A DNA stretch of 64,000 nucleotides. It comes from Aphelocoma coerulescens. Lineage: Eukaryota > Chordata > Aves > Passeriformes > Corvidae. Below the pieces are notes generated by a model. It saw only the letters and a program-made list of their open reading frames with translations. It searched no databases and was not told the origin of the DNA. Location: the NCBI RefSeq assembly GCF_041296385.1, contig NC_091017.1:49722214-49786213 (forward strand), given 5' to 3'. Position numbers and translations under genes: made by a program. Positions within the stretch are counted from its first letter, which is position 1; each line of letters starts with the position of its first letter. Positions 51,188-64,000 of this stretch are shown here, one piece after another.

Positions 51188-53915
51188 CCTGAGGGGGTCA
51201 GACCAAAAGCCCACCTAACTCTGTGTTTGGGTTGACTGCAGATACTATTTAGAGAGAATGTGGTCTATTTCCCTCATATTCCCTCCAGCATCCAGAATTA
51301 CTGCATTAAGGATGGTAAACAGTGCACCTTTAAAGTTTCTTGTGGAATGAAACTCCTCAACTTCCTGTGGCAGAAAAGTTGCAAAAAGTAAGGATATCAA
51401 TTCCTTTTAAATAAGCTGCACATTTGTTCTAGTATTGTAGGGTTTGGTGAATGTTTATTATGCAGCTTGTCTAATGCATTTATAAACTTGTAAGCCACAA
51501 TCATATTCACTCCTCAGTTGTTTTTTTCTTTTTTTCTTTTCCAGTTGAAGAATTTTCTTTTCAATGTCCCTTCATAAGGAGGAACTCTATCTCCCTGAGC
51601 AATTCCCTGTACCTTGAACTTCTCAGTCTTTGGGATATGTAGATCAGAACTACATACAGAACTCAATAGGAATAAACAGATTTTGTGTAGTTGTGGTGTT
51701 GTCCCACCTTGTCACCCAAACCCTTCTACAGATGACACCCAGCATCTTCTCTTTGGCTGTCAGCACACACTGACAACTCTGCTAAAATATGTTCACTTAT
51801 GACAAGGTCTTTTTCCTGAGTGTTAGTTGAACAAGGTATGATTTTTTTTTTTTCTAGATGCATTCCCAAGTTTTTACCCATCAAAACCTCCCAGTCTTAC
51901 CCATCAAAGTTTTACTGGACTTTTTTCCCTATCAGCACAGTACCGTGAGCTTATCTGTAATGCAGGTTGCACTGCACATGCATTTTCTACACATTACTGA
52001 TGAAGATGTATTCAAGTGGTCTCAGCACCAGTTTTCAGGAAGGTTGTATTTCTGACTTTACTGCCAAAAAAGGTGACCAGTAAGCTCTATCCGTCTCTTG
52101 GTATCTTTTAATTGGTTTTCAAGTCAAGAAAAGGACATCTCTTCCAATTCCATATTAGGGTTCTTTAATAAATCCTTTCCAAGGGATTTTTTATCCTTGT
52201 GCTTTTCTGACACTATTTTAGCCATCTACAAGCTTTGTGAACTCAAATTCTCCTTCATACAAGTTCTACAACTTTTTCGGACTGCTATGTTTATCCTTGC
52301 TCTCAGTAAGCTTACTCTTTATTGCCAACTTGACCATCCCATCAGGATTGGAAATTGTTCACTGGTCTGTAGCTTAGCTTTCCCTGTAGACTCTCATTTT
52401 TATAGGTGACAGCTGTGTTCACAATCTGTCAGTCCTCTGACACACAGGCAATCTGTAATGATAGGTGAAGGCACCTTGCTCAGCAATTCTGCAATCTCAC
52501 ATCTGATTTCCTTCAGAGCTCTTTGATAGATGCTATTTGGTCCCAAGATCTTACCAGCACCTAGCTTATTTATTTAAAACAATTACATAGAATGTACTAG
52601 ACCACATTGACCTAAATCTTCTGGCCTAGCTGCTGCAGAGAATTTGGCTTCTCTGTCATAGTCTTTATCACTGGGTGCCCCTTCTTACACCTTTGTCATC
52701 AACTCTCTGACTAGTTCCCTGCCTGGTTCCCTGCTTTTGGTGTATGTTATGATATTTGTGCTACCATGCTACCACCATGAGCATCATTTTCAGATGATTT
52801 TTTAGACTTGTTATATTACACTTGACCTGTGTGTGGTGCTGTTTTTTTTTTTTTTTCTTTTTGAATTGTGGCACATATTTTATCTGTGCTTCTAATGAAG
52901 TATTTAACAGCCACCAGGCTGCTTGTAGGTGTCTGCTTTTTGCCTATTGTTTTTGTTTGGGGACATAGGTTTGTTTGCATTATTAGCTGTCTTTATTTAT
53001 AAAACACCCCAACTTATTTCAGATTTCACTTTAATTGTCCTGTCCTGGAACAACATTTACCCTACTGCACTGTGGTTGCTGTTACAGAGTAGCTATCCCA
53101 TGAATATTATCCCATGAATACTATCCCTTACATATTATTTTAGCACCCATGCATTACTCAAGCTGCTGCTTTTGATTTGGATACTATTTGAGACCTATTA
53201 GTTGTTTCAGCAGGCAGTCATGTTTCACTGGAATGCTTTCCCTCATCATAAGCTGCAATACTTAGTTTCATTAGCATGACATCTTGAGATCTCTCACTAT
53301 TACTTCCTGTCTGAAACTTGCAGTTTCTCTTCTCTCACCTTCCAGTCACTGCTGCTGTCTTGATCAAGCAGCACAGTTCTAATTCTTTTTCAGAACACAA
53401 CTTCCAACCATGGAGACCTACTGCTCTGCTACTTGTTTTTCCTGTAAGATGTCTGTGCTGTTGCACTCTATGTAACCATTCCCACACAGCCCCACTCTGT
53501 CAATGGCACATTCTGGCCGTGCCAACCTTAACTCATTAGCCTGGCAACTGTCCTACTGATTTATTGATTTTCCCACCAGGGTTTTGAATGCTTGTTATAC
53601 CAGTGCTATTGTTTAATACCATACAATTTAATTCTTCTATCCATCTCTCAAGCTTCTAGCACTGACATAAAGCTCTTGCAAATTCTGTCCTGGCTTCCTT
53701 GCACTGGCAGGTGCCAGTCAACTGGCATCATGGGCAAGCTGATCTGCCTTCCTGAATAACAGCTGAAGCACCTCTGAAAAGGCTGCAACCCCCTTCACAG
53801 TCCACATCAGTCTGTGAACCAGGTGTTTTGAGTTTCAGTTTTTAACCTGCTTCTAATTTAAATATTGCTCTACAGCCTTTTAGTGTTTCCACTAGGGTAA
53901 CCAGTAGGTCTTGCT
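51188..53915 (-). mobile_element. Ancient CR1-type LINE, antisense, heavily decayed
   Basis: Scattered stretches match, from memory, the antisense of an old CR1 lineage that is abundant in turtles and present as relics in birds. Its 3' end appears as GGGTCAGACCAAAAGCCCAC near 51195. The clearest coding segment is at about 52457-52544 on the minus strand, which translates to GPNSIYQRALKEIRCEIAEL. This corresponds to a conserved reverse-transcriptase motif of CR1 ORF2, typically GPDGI.PR.LKEL. Further matches lie near 52690-52740, 53625-53690 (CTTCTAGCACTGACATAAAG) and 53840-53900. It is broken by many indels and stops and cannot code for an enzyme. Some intervening sequence may be unrelated. 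The 5' end is uncertain. Confidence 0.72.
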
Positions 53916-55782
53916 CTGTTTTTGTGTAAGATATAAGCTGTCTTTCCTCCTTTTTTTTTCCCTAAAATGTTTTCCTGTTCTTAACATACCAGTATTTCTA
54001 GAGAAGAAATAGGTAAAAGCATTAGATGAAGTGAGTTTTGTAAAGTCTAGTCAATCTTATCCTCATATTTAGAGGCATTTTTATATTATGAATGAAGAAA
54101 TTCCAAATGCTACTAAGAGTGCTTAGTACCTTGAAAAAGTACCATCTGGAAAACTACCAGTAGGGAGGAAAAGAAGTAGGACTGAGGTAGAGTATCATGT
54201 GATAATGCTTGTTTCCTGAGCCACTGAGAATATACTATGTAGGTGTATACAAATATTTATGAGTAATTCACATAATATGAGATGAGAACAGCTAAAAAAT
54301 GGCATTTTTAAATGGCATTACTAATTCCTGTATATGCTTTTCACAAAGCTGGGTGGACACATAAAACTAGGAACTGCTGTAACTCCAGTTCCAACAGACT
54401 CATCTGTATTGTACTGTTACAAGCATCATTCAGGATAGTACCTTCCTCCTGCTGCTATGTCAGAAAATAAGCATGTTTTGGGTTATATTGTTGTCCCCCA
54501 CCCTCCCATTTTGTCACCACAGACTCAGCTTAAAAGGATCTGAGTTCTGACTGATGTAAGACCTCCTGCCTCCAAGATTCCACAATGAATTCCATTATGA
54601 ATTGCATCCTTTGACCTAAGAGAGAGATGAATTTGCAATGTATATATTCTGTATACTGCTGAGTCAGGAAAAGAACTCCAGGATGAAAATGTGTAGAATA
54701 CCATTTTATGTTAGTGGCTCAGCTTGTCAGAGGTGATCAGAGCTCTATACAAGTACTCCGTTACAAAGCAAAGTGGGGCATGGTGTAGTCATTAAAAATG
54801 ACAGTTTCCACCAGGTTATATCTCTTAATAGTAGCTAAAGAACTAATGTTATTTTGTTCAGCTCTAAAACACATCTCAAAACAAAATTCACGTGAAAAAT
54901 ATTGGAAATATCCTTTGGATCCATGTAGTACATTCAATAAGGAAGACTTAAACAGAAGACCATTATACTGAAATTTATTTAAATTCTTGAGCACATTATA
55001 TTCATTACATTTTAGTGCTTCCCACTGAGATGTTTACTATATGTTTCTATAAATTACACATTCATTGCATAAAACTGCATTCATTTCTCTATCACCATAC
55101 TATATAAATTATCACAAAAACAGATGAACCAACAAAAGATTCTTGAATACATGTGACATTGGTGGGCTGAAAATAGCAGTTATAGCTTATCTTCATGGTA
55201 AGCAGCTCTAAATGAATCCCGCTTGAATTCATTTAATTAAGAAGCTGAAAAGAAAGAAAACATGATTAAATGCTGAAAAATGCATATAAAACATAGCACC
55301 AAAATTATTTGAAAAGAATAAACAAGGACTTCAAAACATAATTTGAAAAGTCATTTGACATTTGTGTAATAATCTCTTAAGTTCTTATATTCCATTTAGT
55401 AATTACTAAGCAAGCATGAAAGTTATCAAATAAAACATGAGCGATTGAAACTTAAATTTGTCTATTTAAAAAAATTAGAAAGCAAAACACTCTTCAAACA
55501 TCTGTTCTCTTTAATCAAGTTCTGCATCTGCTCTTACTACTTTAAGTGAGAAATCTCTCCCAGGGGATGTTTCAGGTTTATTTAAAACCATCTTCTTTTA
55601 CTGCTGAAGGGGCCCCAGAGCTAGGAGAGTATATAGCAATTAGCAAGGCTCTGTAGGGTTGCAGACTCTTAAATCCTCAGTATTTTAATAAATTAAGAAG
55701 TTTCCAATGATATTGCTGTTTCTGTACATCTGGAAGGAAACTTTGTATTTCGAAAATGTAGATATGTATTGTGTGTCACACC

Positions 55783-55910
55783 TTTCTGAGTGCTTTACCA
55801 AGTCCCATAGATTGGGAAACAGGAACACAGAGAGAGAGAGAGACTTAGAGACTTGTGCATGACTATAGACTAACTGTACAAACGCAAAAGCAAGGAACTA
55901 CTGAATGGCA
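55783..55910 (+). mobile_element. Possible MIR-like SINE relic
   Basis: GAGTGCTTTACCA, then GGGAAACAGGAACACAGAGAG, then GACTTGTGCATGACTATAG occur in the order and spacing of the MIR core region (gctttac, gaaactgaggcacagagagg, acttgcccaaggtca). Identity is low, and an AG-run expansion at 55829-55842 interrupts it. This is recognition from memory only. Confidence 0.35.
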
Positions 55911-57514
55911 GTACTGCCTCTAGCTTTGTCTGGTAGGTCTTTCAACTCCTAGACCTGCAGTGTGCACTAGCATACATGTTGTAGCAATTTCACCAGTTTT
56001 TCCATTAATGGAATTAATTAATTAATCATTACAAAACATAAATACAAGTGCCACAAGCTTAAAAGACTGTATCAGTATAAAGATGTTCACTGCTGCAAAA
56101 AGCTGACAAGCTTGTTAGGCAAGATATACAAACCAAGGCAAAACAGATGGCAACTGGCTGGGTGCTGGAGGGTGAAGGGATTAATGAAAGGGAAAAGCCA
56201 GTGAGAACAACTTCACGAAGAGATGAATTGTAGAGAGCTGAGAGGAGAAGTAAGAGAGTGCTGAGCACATGCCTCTAAAAAGATAACCCAGCTCTAGAAA
56301 GATGTGTAAGGCCATGTATAGGAAAGGATCTGAGAGGAGAAGAGAGAGGACTACTAGTAGTGAAAAAGTTCGGAGAGAAGAGTGGGAAGGGCTGAAGATT
56401 ACAATAATCAGGGAGGTAGCATTGATAGGTTTAAGAGGTGTAAAAGACTCAATGATATAACAGCAAAGAAATACAAATACAGCAGTGTCACTTTGGATTA
56501 AAATGCTACTACCATAGCTGTTGACCCTTACTTTCTGTCTATAAGGGAACTGCATCTTTAGCAGCTAAGAGACATGACATAGGGTAAGAGAAACACTGAA
56601 AGTAGCCAATTTTGCTGGGCACTATAGATCAGAATGTGAGAATGTGAATCCTGGTATTTATCAGAAGTATATGTACCAATTCATAAACTTAAGGTGACTC
56701 AATTTAATTGTGCATGAAATCAACATGGAATATCTAAAAAGCTGTTACTAGTGTGCTCATGTTTATTAATAAATTTAATTTTCTATGTCTGCAAATACTG
56801 TTTATTCTACCTACTAATATATTTCCAGTATATTTCCAAGAAATAATTATTTTATTCACTTGCATTTAATTTCAATTTCAATATTTTACAGGATTTCTTT
56901 ACTGAAACTAATTTAATTACAACAAGGGTAGATGTGTATACAGTGAATGTGAGGATTTTTCAAGCTCTGGGGCATCTTGCAATTTGTGTGTCCTGTTGCA
57001 TTGACTGTTCTTCCCCAAGCAATGAATGAATACTTTATGTCTGACTTAACATTTATGGGCTTTTGATGAAAATAAGGCATCTTTTATTTATCATGCTTTG
57101 CACAGCTTAGTTCATTTTCTCTGCTACCCAATAAAGAATATGTAATTTCCATTCCATCAATACACAGTTCAGAAGGCTGATTATTTTTTATGGTTTAACT
57201 AAAAAAATTTCACATTACTCTTGTAAATAATACTAAAATACAGTGGCTATGAACGATAATTGGATAATGAAACATTCAACCGCAGGCAGGTTCTAAAAGA
57301 ATTCCTTCAAAAGCTACTTAATGAAAAATTACGGAAAAACAGAATTTTTAGGTGCTCATTTCATTTAAATTGAGATTAAAACAAAAAGTGATAAAATCTA
57401 GGCTTGAAAGAACAATTTAAAGTGTTAAGAGTAATGAAACTGCTAGAAGTTTCATTCAGAAAACAAAGCAGAAAAAACAATATAGGGCAGTTAATTAGTT
57501 GTAGCCAAAGCTAA

Positions 57515-57538
57515 AAACAAACAAACAAACAAACAAAC
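57515..57538 (+). repeat. (AAAC)6 microsatellite
   Basis: Six perfect AAAC units. Confidence 0.95.
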
Positions 57539-60007
57539 CAAAAAACCAAGAACTTTTTTTAGTATCAGTAAAGCGTGGATAAGACTGCGTCCTTTTGAAG
57601 CAATGTTACAAATATTTACATGCCTAAAATTCCCAGTAATACAATACTGTGCTAGTGTACTGATGTCTTCTGTTCTGTTCTTAGCATCCTCTCTTTCATA
57701 TTCTGTATGCTTTTTGGACTGAAACTGCCTAAGGTGTGGTTTCCAGAGAGCCCTCCAAGCTCTTTCCTGACTAGCAAAGTTAACTTAGAGTTCATGCTTT
57801 TGGTTTATAGGGAAGAATAGTCTCTCTGTCACTCCCATGTGTATGAGTTGACTGATGAAATCCTGTGTTGATATAATGAAATTTTATTACTCAGTCACTG
57901 AGCATCTGATATTTAATATATCATTTATTCACTTTAATACTAGGGTGAGAAGGCTTCAAAAAAAACATTCTCTAACATATATCAACACACTTTTCTTGTC
58001 CAGAAAGAATTATAAAGGGAAAATGTTCAACAGTATAAAATAAAATTATTACATAATCTTTCAATAGTTAATGATATCAATTAAAGTGAAAGTTATAGCA
58101 AAATGAAAAATTTCATCTGGTTCTCATAAAAAAGGTGGATTAGTACAGCCATGAAAAAGTCCTGCCATGGCAAAAATGGCTCTTGCAGAGAGATTTGCTG
58201 TATGTGAGCTCATCCATCATGATTGTGTTCGCTCAGTGAATAACCTTCATGATGAACCCCACTTTGCATCACCTTTCCCATTTGAATGCTTTACTGTATA
58301 AGGGTATTTTACCAGAATATTAATTAAACAATTTTTCCCAACCCTTGCCTTCAAGAAGAAAATCATGTGAAAGAATCAAATCAGAACTGGAAAATGTCTG
58401 AGGTGGATCAAAAAACGTCCGTCAAAATTACTGTCCCTTCCTACACACATGCCCTCTAAAGAGCACCTTATAGACCTGCACTCATATCTAGCACACCTAG
58501 GGACACTTTTCTGTTATAGAAATTAACAATGGCATTACTAGGGTCAAAGAAAGTACAGAATTCTCAGTACTTGTATTTATGCACATTAGAAAAAAAAAGT
58601 CTCTCTTAATTTTTTGACTCCGGCTATGTTTATCCACCTCTGTTTTGATTTATCTTTGCTACATGGAGGTCACTGCAGAAAAGAGGATGCACAGCAGGTT
58701 CTGTTACTGTTTCATTTGTTACCACTGCATGATGTTTCACACAGGCATGACTGAGTTGTTCAGTTCCAGAGAACAGAAACAATTTAGGACATTTGAATTT
58801 TTTTCTTTTTTAAGTAGGATAGTGAAGTTGATGCTTGAGGTCATGCATATAGCATTAAAGCAATTTCAGTTTTCTTTAACTGTTGCTTTAGGCAGGCCAA
58901 CATAATGTTACATTTTTCCTGACAGATCATCAGTATGCATTGTTGTTAGTATTGTTAAAGGCAAAGTTTTACTAGCCTGAGGACAATTCATCACATAAAG
59001 ACCAATAGTTTCAAGGTGAAATCTACAACCAGTGAAAGGAAAAGGATAGACAGATTTCACATCTTAAGATATAACTGCACTGGGATCAATTGATGAGGCA
59101 TTAAACAAAAAGATTAATGTATTTTAGCATATATGACTGAAGTTAAAAAGCAGGATACTAAATTAATAGGGGAATGAGGAAATAACAGAGTTTATATACT
59201 TGGTCCTCTTTAGTGTTTTGCATGTTTAGTAAAATTCATAAGAACTATCCACAAAAAATAAAGAGGCTTCTCTAAAAAACACTATGGGATTGTGATGAAG
59301 ATGACATGTTTGAGACCACTGAAGGGTCAAAGAATCAACAGTATGTTTATTTAAAGTAACAGAAAATGAGGTCAGAGCTACCCAAGAGACCAACAGAAGC
59401 ATAAAACATTTAACACTGGAAACCAGATAAGCAAATTACACATTTGTGAAACTAATAAATGAAATTTGATAACAGCAGAGCAAAAGGATCAGCTCTAGTG
59501 ATGGTTTCCAATAATTCTGCATTGAGTGAGGATTTAAGTTTGAATGATTAAGTTATTACCATGAAAACTCAGAACAATCTAGGACAGACCAACTAAGCCC
59601 AAAAGATCTTGCTTAATTGTGCAGAAGCCGTAACATTATAAAAAATACCCCAAGAAAACTGTGTAACACTTAGCCAGCTATTAAATGTTTCTCATGAATT
59701 TATGAATACACACTGTTCATTTCTTTATGAATTTACTTGATGGGTGTTACTGATTTGTAAGTTGTGGTCTTGAATCTACTTAGCTCCTTAAGACAGAATT
59801 TGGTTTATGGATCTAATAATTTCATCACAGTAACAACATGATGTGGCACTACTTGATTTTATCAGGATTGTGATGAATCATTCTTTTCAGCATTGTCCTG
59901 GATTTATTTCTTTTTTAAGCAGCTTTAGCATACTAACAGGTACACTTATTTTTGATATGCATCACCTATCAAACTAAATATTTTTAAATTAAGCTTTTAA
60001 TAGAATT

Positions 60008-60012
60008 GTTCC
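60008..60012. repeat. Target-site duplication, left (GTTCC)
   Basis: GTTCC directly precedes the TG of the solo LTR and matches 60745-60749 exactly. Confidence 0.85.
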
Positions 60013-60744
60013 TGTTGCAGCAGTTGAGGCTGCAATGGGACCTGTTGGGGAGCTGCAAGGCCCTGGATCAGTCTGGGATTTTTGGTGGGCTGGTACTGAA
60101 GTTTAGAATCTCACCCTTGGTTATGGTGAGATCTTTGCTGTGCTATGTAGATTAATGTCAGCTGGTTGGCCCATTGGCCACCCTCCCCTTTTTCCTATAT
60201 TATGTATGTTCCTTATTGAATATTCAAATTTTCTAGAACCTCCCACATTGTTTGAAGCCCTATTGGTTTGTGGTTCCCTGGCCCACCCCTTTCCTTCCCT
60301 ATTGGCTCCATCCCTGTCAGTTTGTGTCTACTCCTCCCCCTGGCCCTCACCTTATTGGTTAAGGGTGCTTTGCCTGCACACCTCTGCTACCTCCCCCTAT
60401 ATAACCTTGGAATCCCCAGTTGTTCAGATCTTTTGTCCCTGGATCCCTCCAATAAACCTATCCTTTGGAACTCCGTACGGAAGACCCCTCCTGCCTCTTT
60501 GTTCCTGGACTGCTCTTTTGGACTTCTATCTCTGTGTGTGTTTGGCTGTGTGCTGCCACGGCACCTGGTGTGTGTGTGGGTGTGTGTGGGGGGGTGTGTG
60601 TGTGTGCTTGTCTGCGGGTGTGCACAGCACCACCCTGGTGTCCCTGACGGGGAGTGGCTGCCAAGGACCAGCTCTTACGAAGGACGCTCAGGGAAGACGC
60701 AGTGGCAAAGACACTATCTGGGCTAAACGCTGCCGTGAGCATCA
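60013..60744 (+). mobile_element. Solo LTR of an avian endogenous retrovirus (family A, copy 2)
   Basis: A 732-bp element begins TGTTGCAG and ends GAGCATCA, giving the TG...CA ends of a retroviral LTR. It is flanked by a perfect 5-bp duplication, GTTCC. Inside, in order, are a TATA box (TATATAA, 60398-60404), a polyadenylation signal (AATAAA, 60451-60456), and a conserved R/U5 stretch (TTTGGAACTCC, then ACGGAAGACCCC). A GT-rich run follows at about 60530-60615. No gag, pol or env sequence lies beside it, so it is a solo LTR left by recombination. Host sequence resumes at the duplication. A 5-bp duplication fits class II or III avian ERVs better than class I, which usually makes 4 bp. Long frames through it are incidental. 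Confidence 0.88.
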
Positions 60745-60749
60745 GTTCC
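60745..60749. repeat. Target-site duplication, right (GTTCC)
   Basis: GTTCC directly follows the terminal CA of the solo LTR and matches 60008-60012. Confidence 0.85.

Positions 60750-64000
<3,251 letters not shown>

Larger units (their letters stand above)
53916..60007. other. AT-rich sequence with no recognised gene
   Basis: This holds a possible MIR-like fragment near 55783-55910, an AG run, and (AAAC)6. The 124-codon minus-strand frame at 56181-56555 shows no domain I know. Confidence 0.55.

Noticed and set aside
60650..60670. Segment TGGTGTCCCTGACGGGGAG, resembling a tRNA primer-binding site
   Set aside because: It lies inside the LTR, before the terminal CA and the duplicated GTTCC. 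A primer-binding site should follow the LTR end. The tail after it is homologous in the other copy.

Overview
This window looks like vertebrate, specifically avian, genomic DNA. It is AT-rich and almost free of long reading frames. It carries a chicken-repeat-1 (CR1) LINE tail of the bird type, three kinds of bird endogenous-retrovirus LTR, and one spliced protein-coding exon. It holds no operons, CRISPR array, tRNA, rRNA or prokaryote-like gene that I can support.

The only coding sequence I can assign is a 91-bp internal exon on the minus strand at 62479-62569. It encodes the last transmembrane helix and the RSKYHGYPY tail of TUSC3, an OST3/OST6-type subunit of the ER oligosaccharyltransferase. 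TUSC3 therefore runs from high to low coordinates. Sequence above 62569 is its upstream intron. Sequence below 62479 is the following intron and, at some point I cannot fix, the last exon, the 3' UTR and intergenic DNA. I could not identify the terminal exon with confidence; two weak candidates are listed as findings.

Layout from low to high coordinates: 1-6.6 kb is unassigned AT-rich sequence. At 6.62-7.73 kb an old minus-oriented LTR is interrupted by a younger plus-oriented solo LTR with a CTCCC target-site duplication. At 21.14-21.40 kb lies a 5'-truncated CR1. At 29.33-29.82 kb is a minus-oriented avian LTR, followed by a 43-bp near-perfect hairpin. At 33.92-34.02 kb is a (TATAAA)n array. 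At 36.95-38.14 kb is a 1.19-kb pentanucleotide array with three unit types. At 41.24 kb is (ATTCT)10. At 51.19-53.92 kb is an ancient, decayed, antisense CR1-type LINE with a recognisable reverse-transcriptase segment. At 60.01-60.74 kb is a second solo LTR of the same family as the one at 6.7 kb, with a GTTCC duplication. The TUSC3 exon follows at 62.5 kb. The stretches between show no gene I recognise.

I see no undescribed multi-gene system. The most unusual object is the pentanucleotide array. It keeps perfect 5-nt register over 237 units, is fully strand-asymmetric (G-rich on the TUSC3 sense strand), and has a variant unit, GCACC, that never occurs next to itself. The long frames across it follow from its sequence and are not genes. 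All repeat-family assignments rest on recognition from memory, not on a database search.
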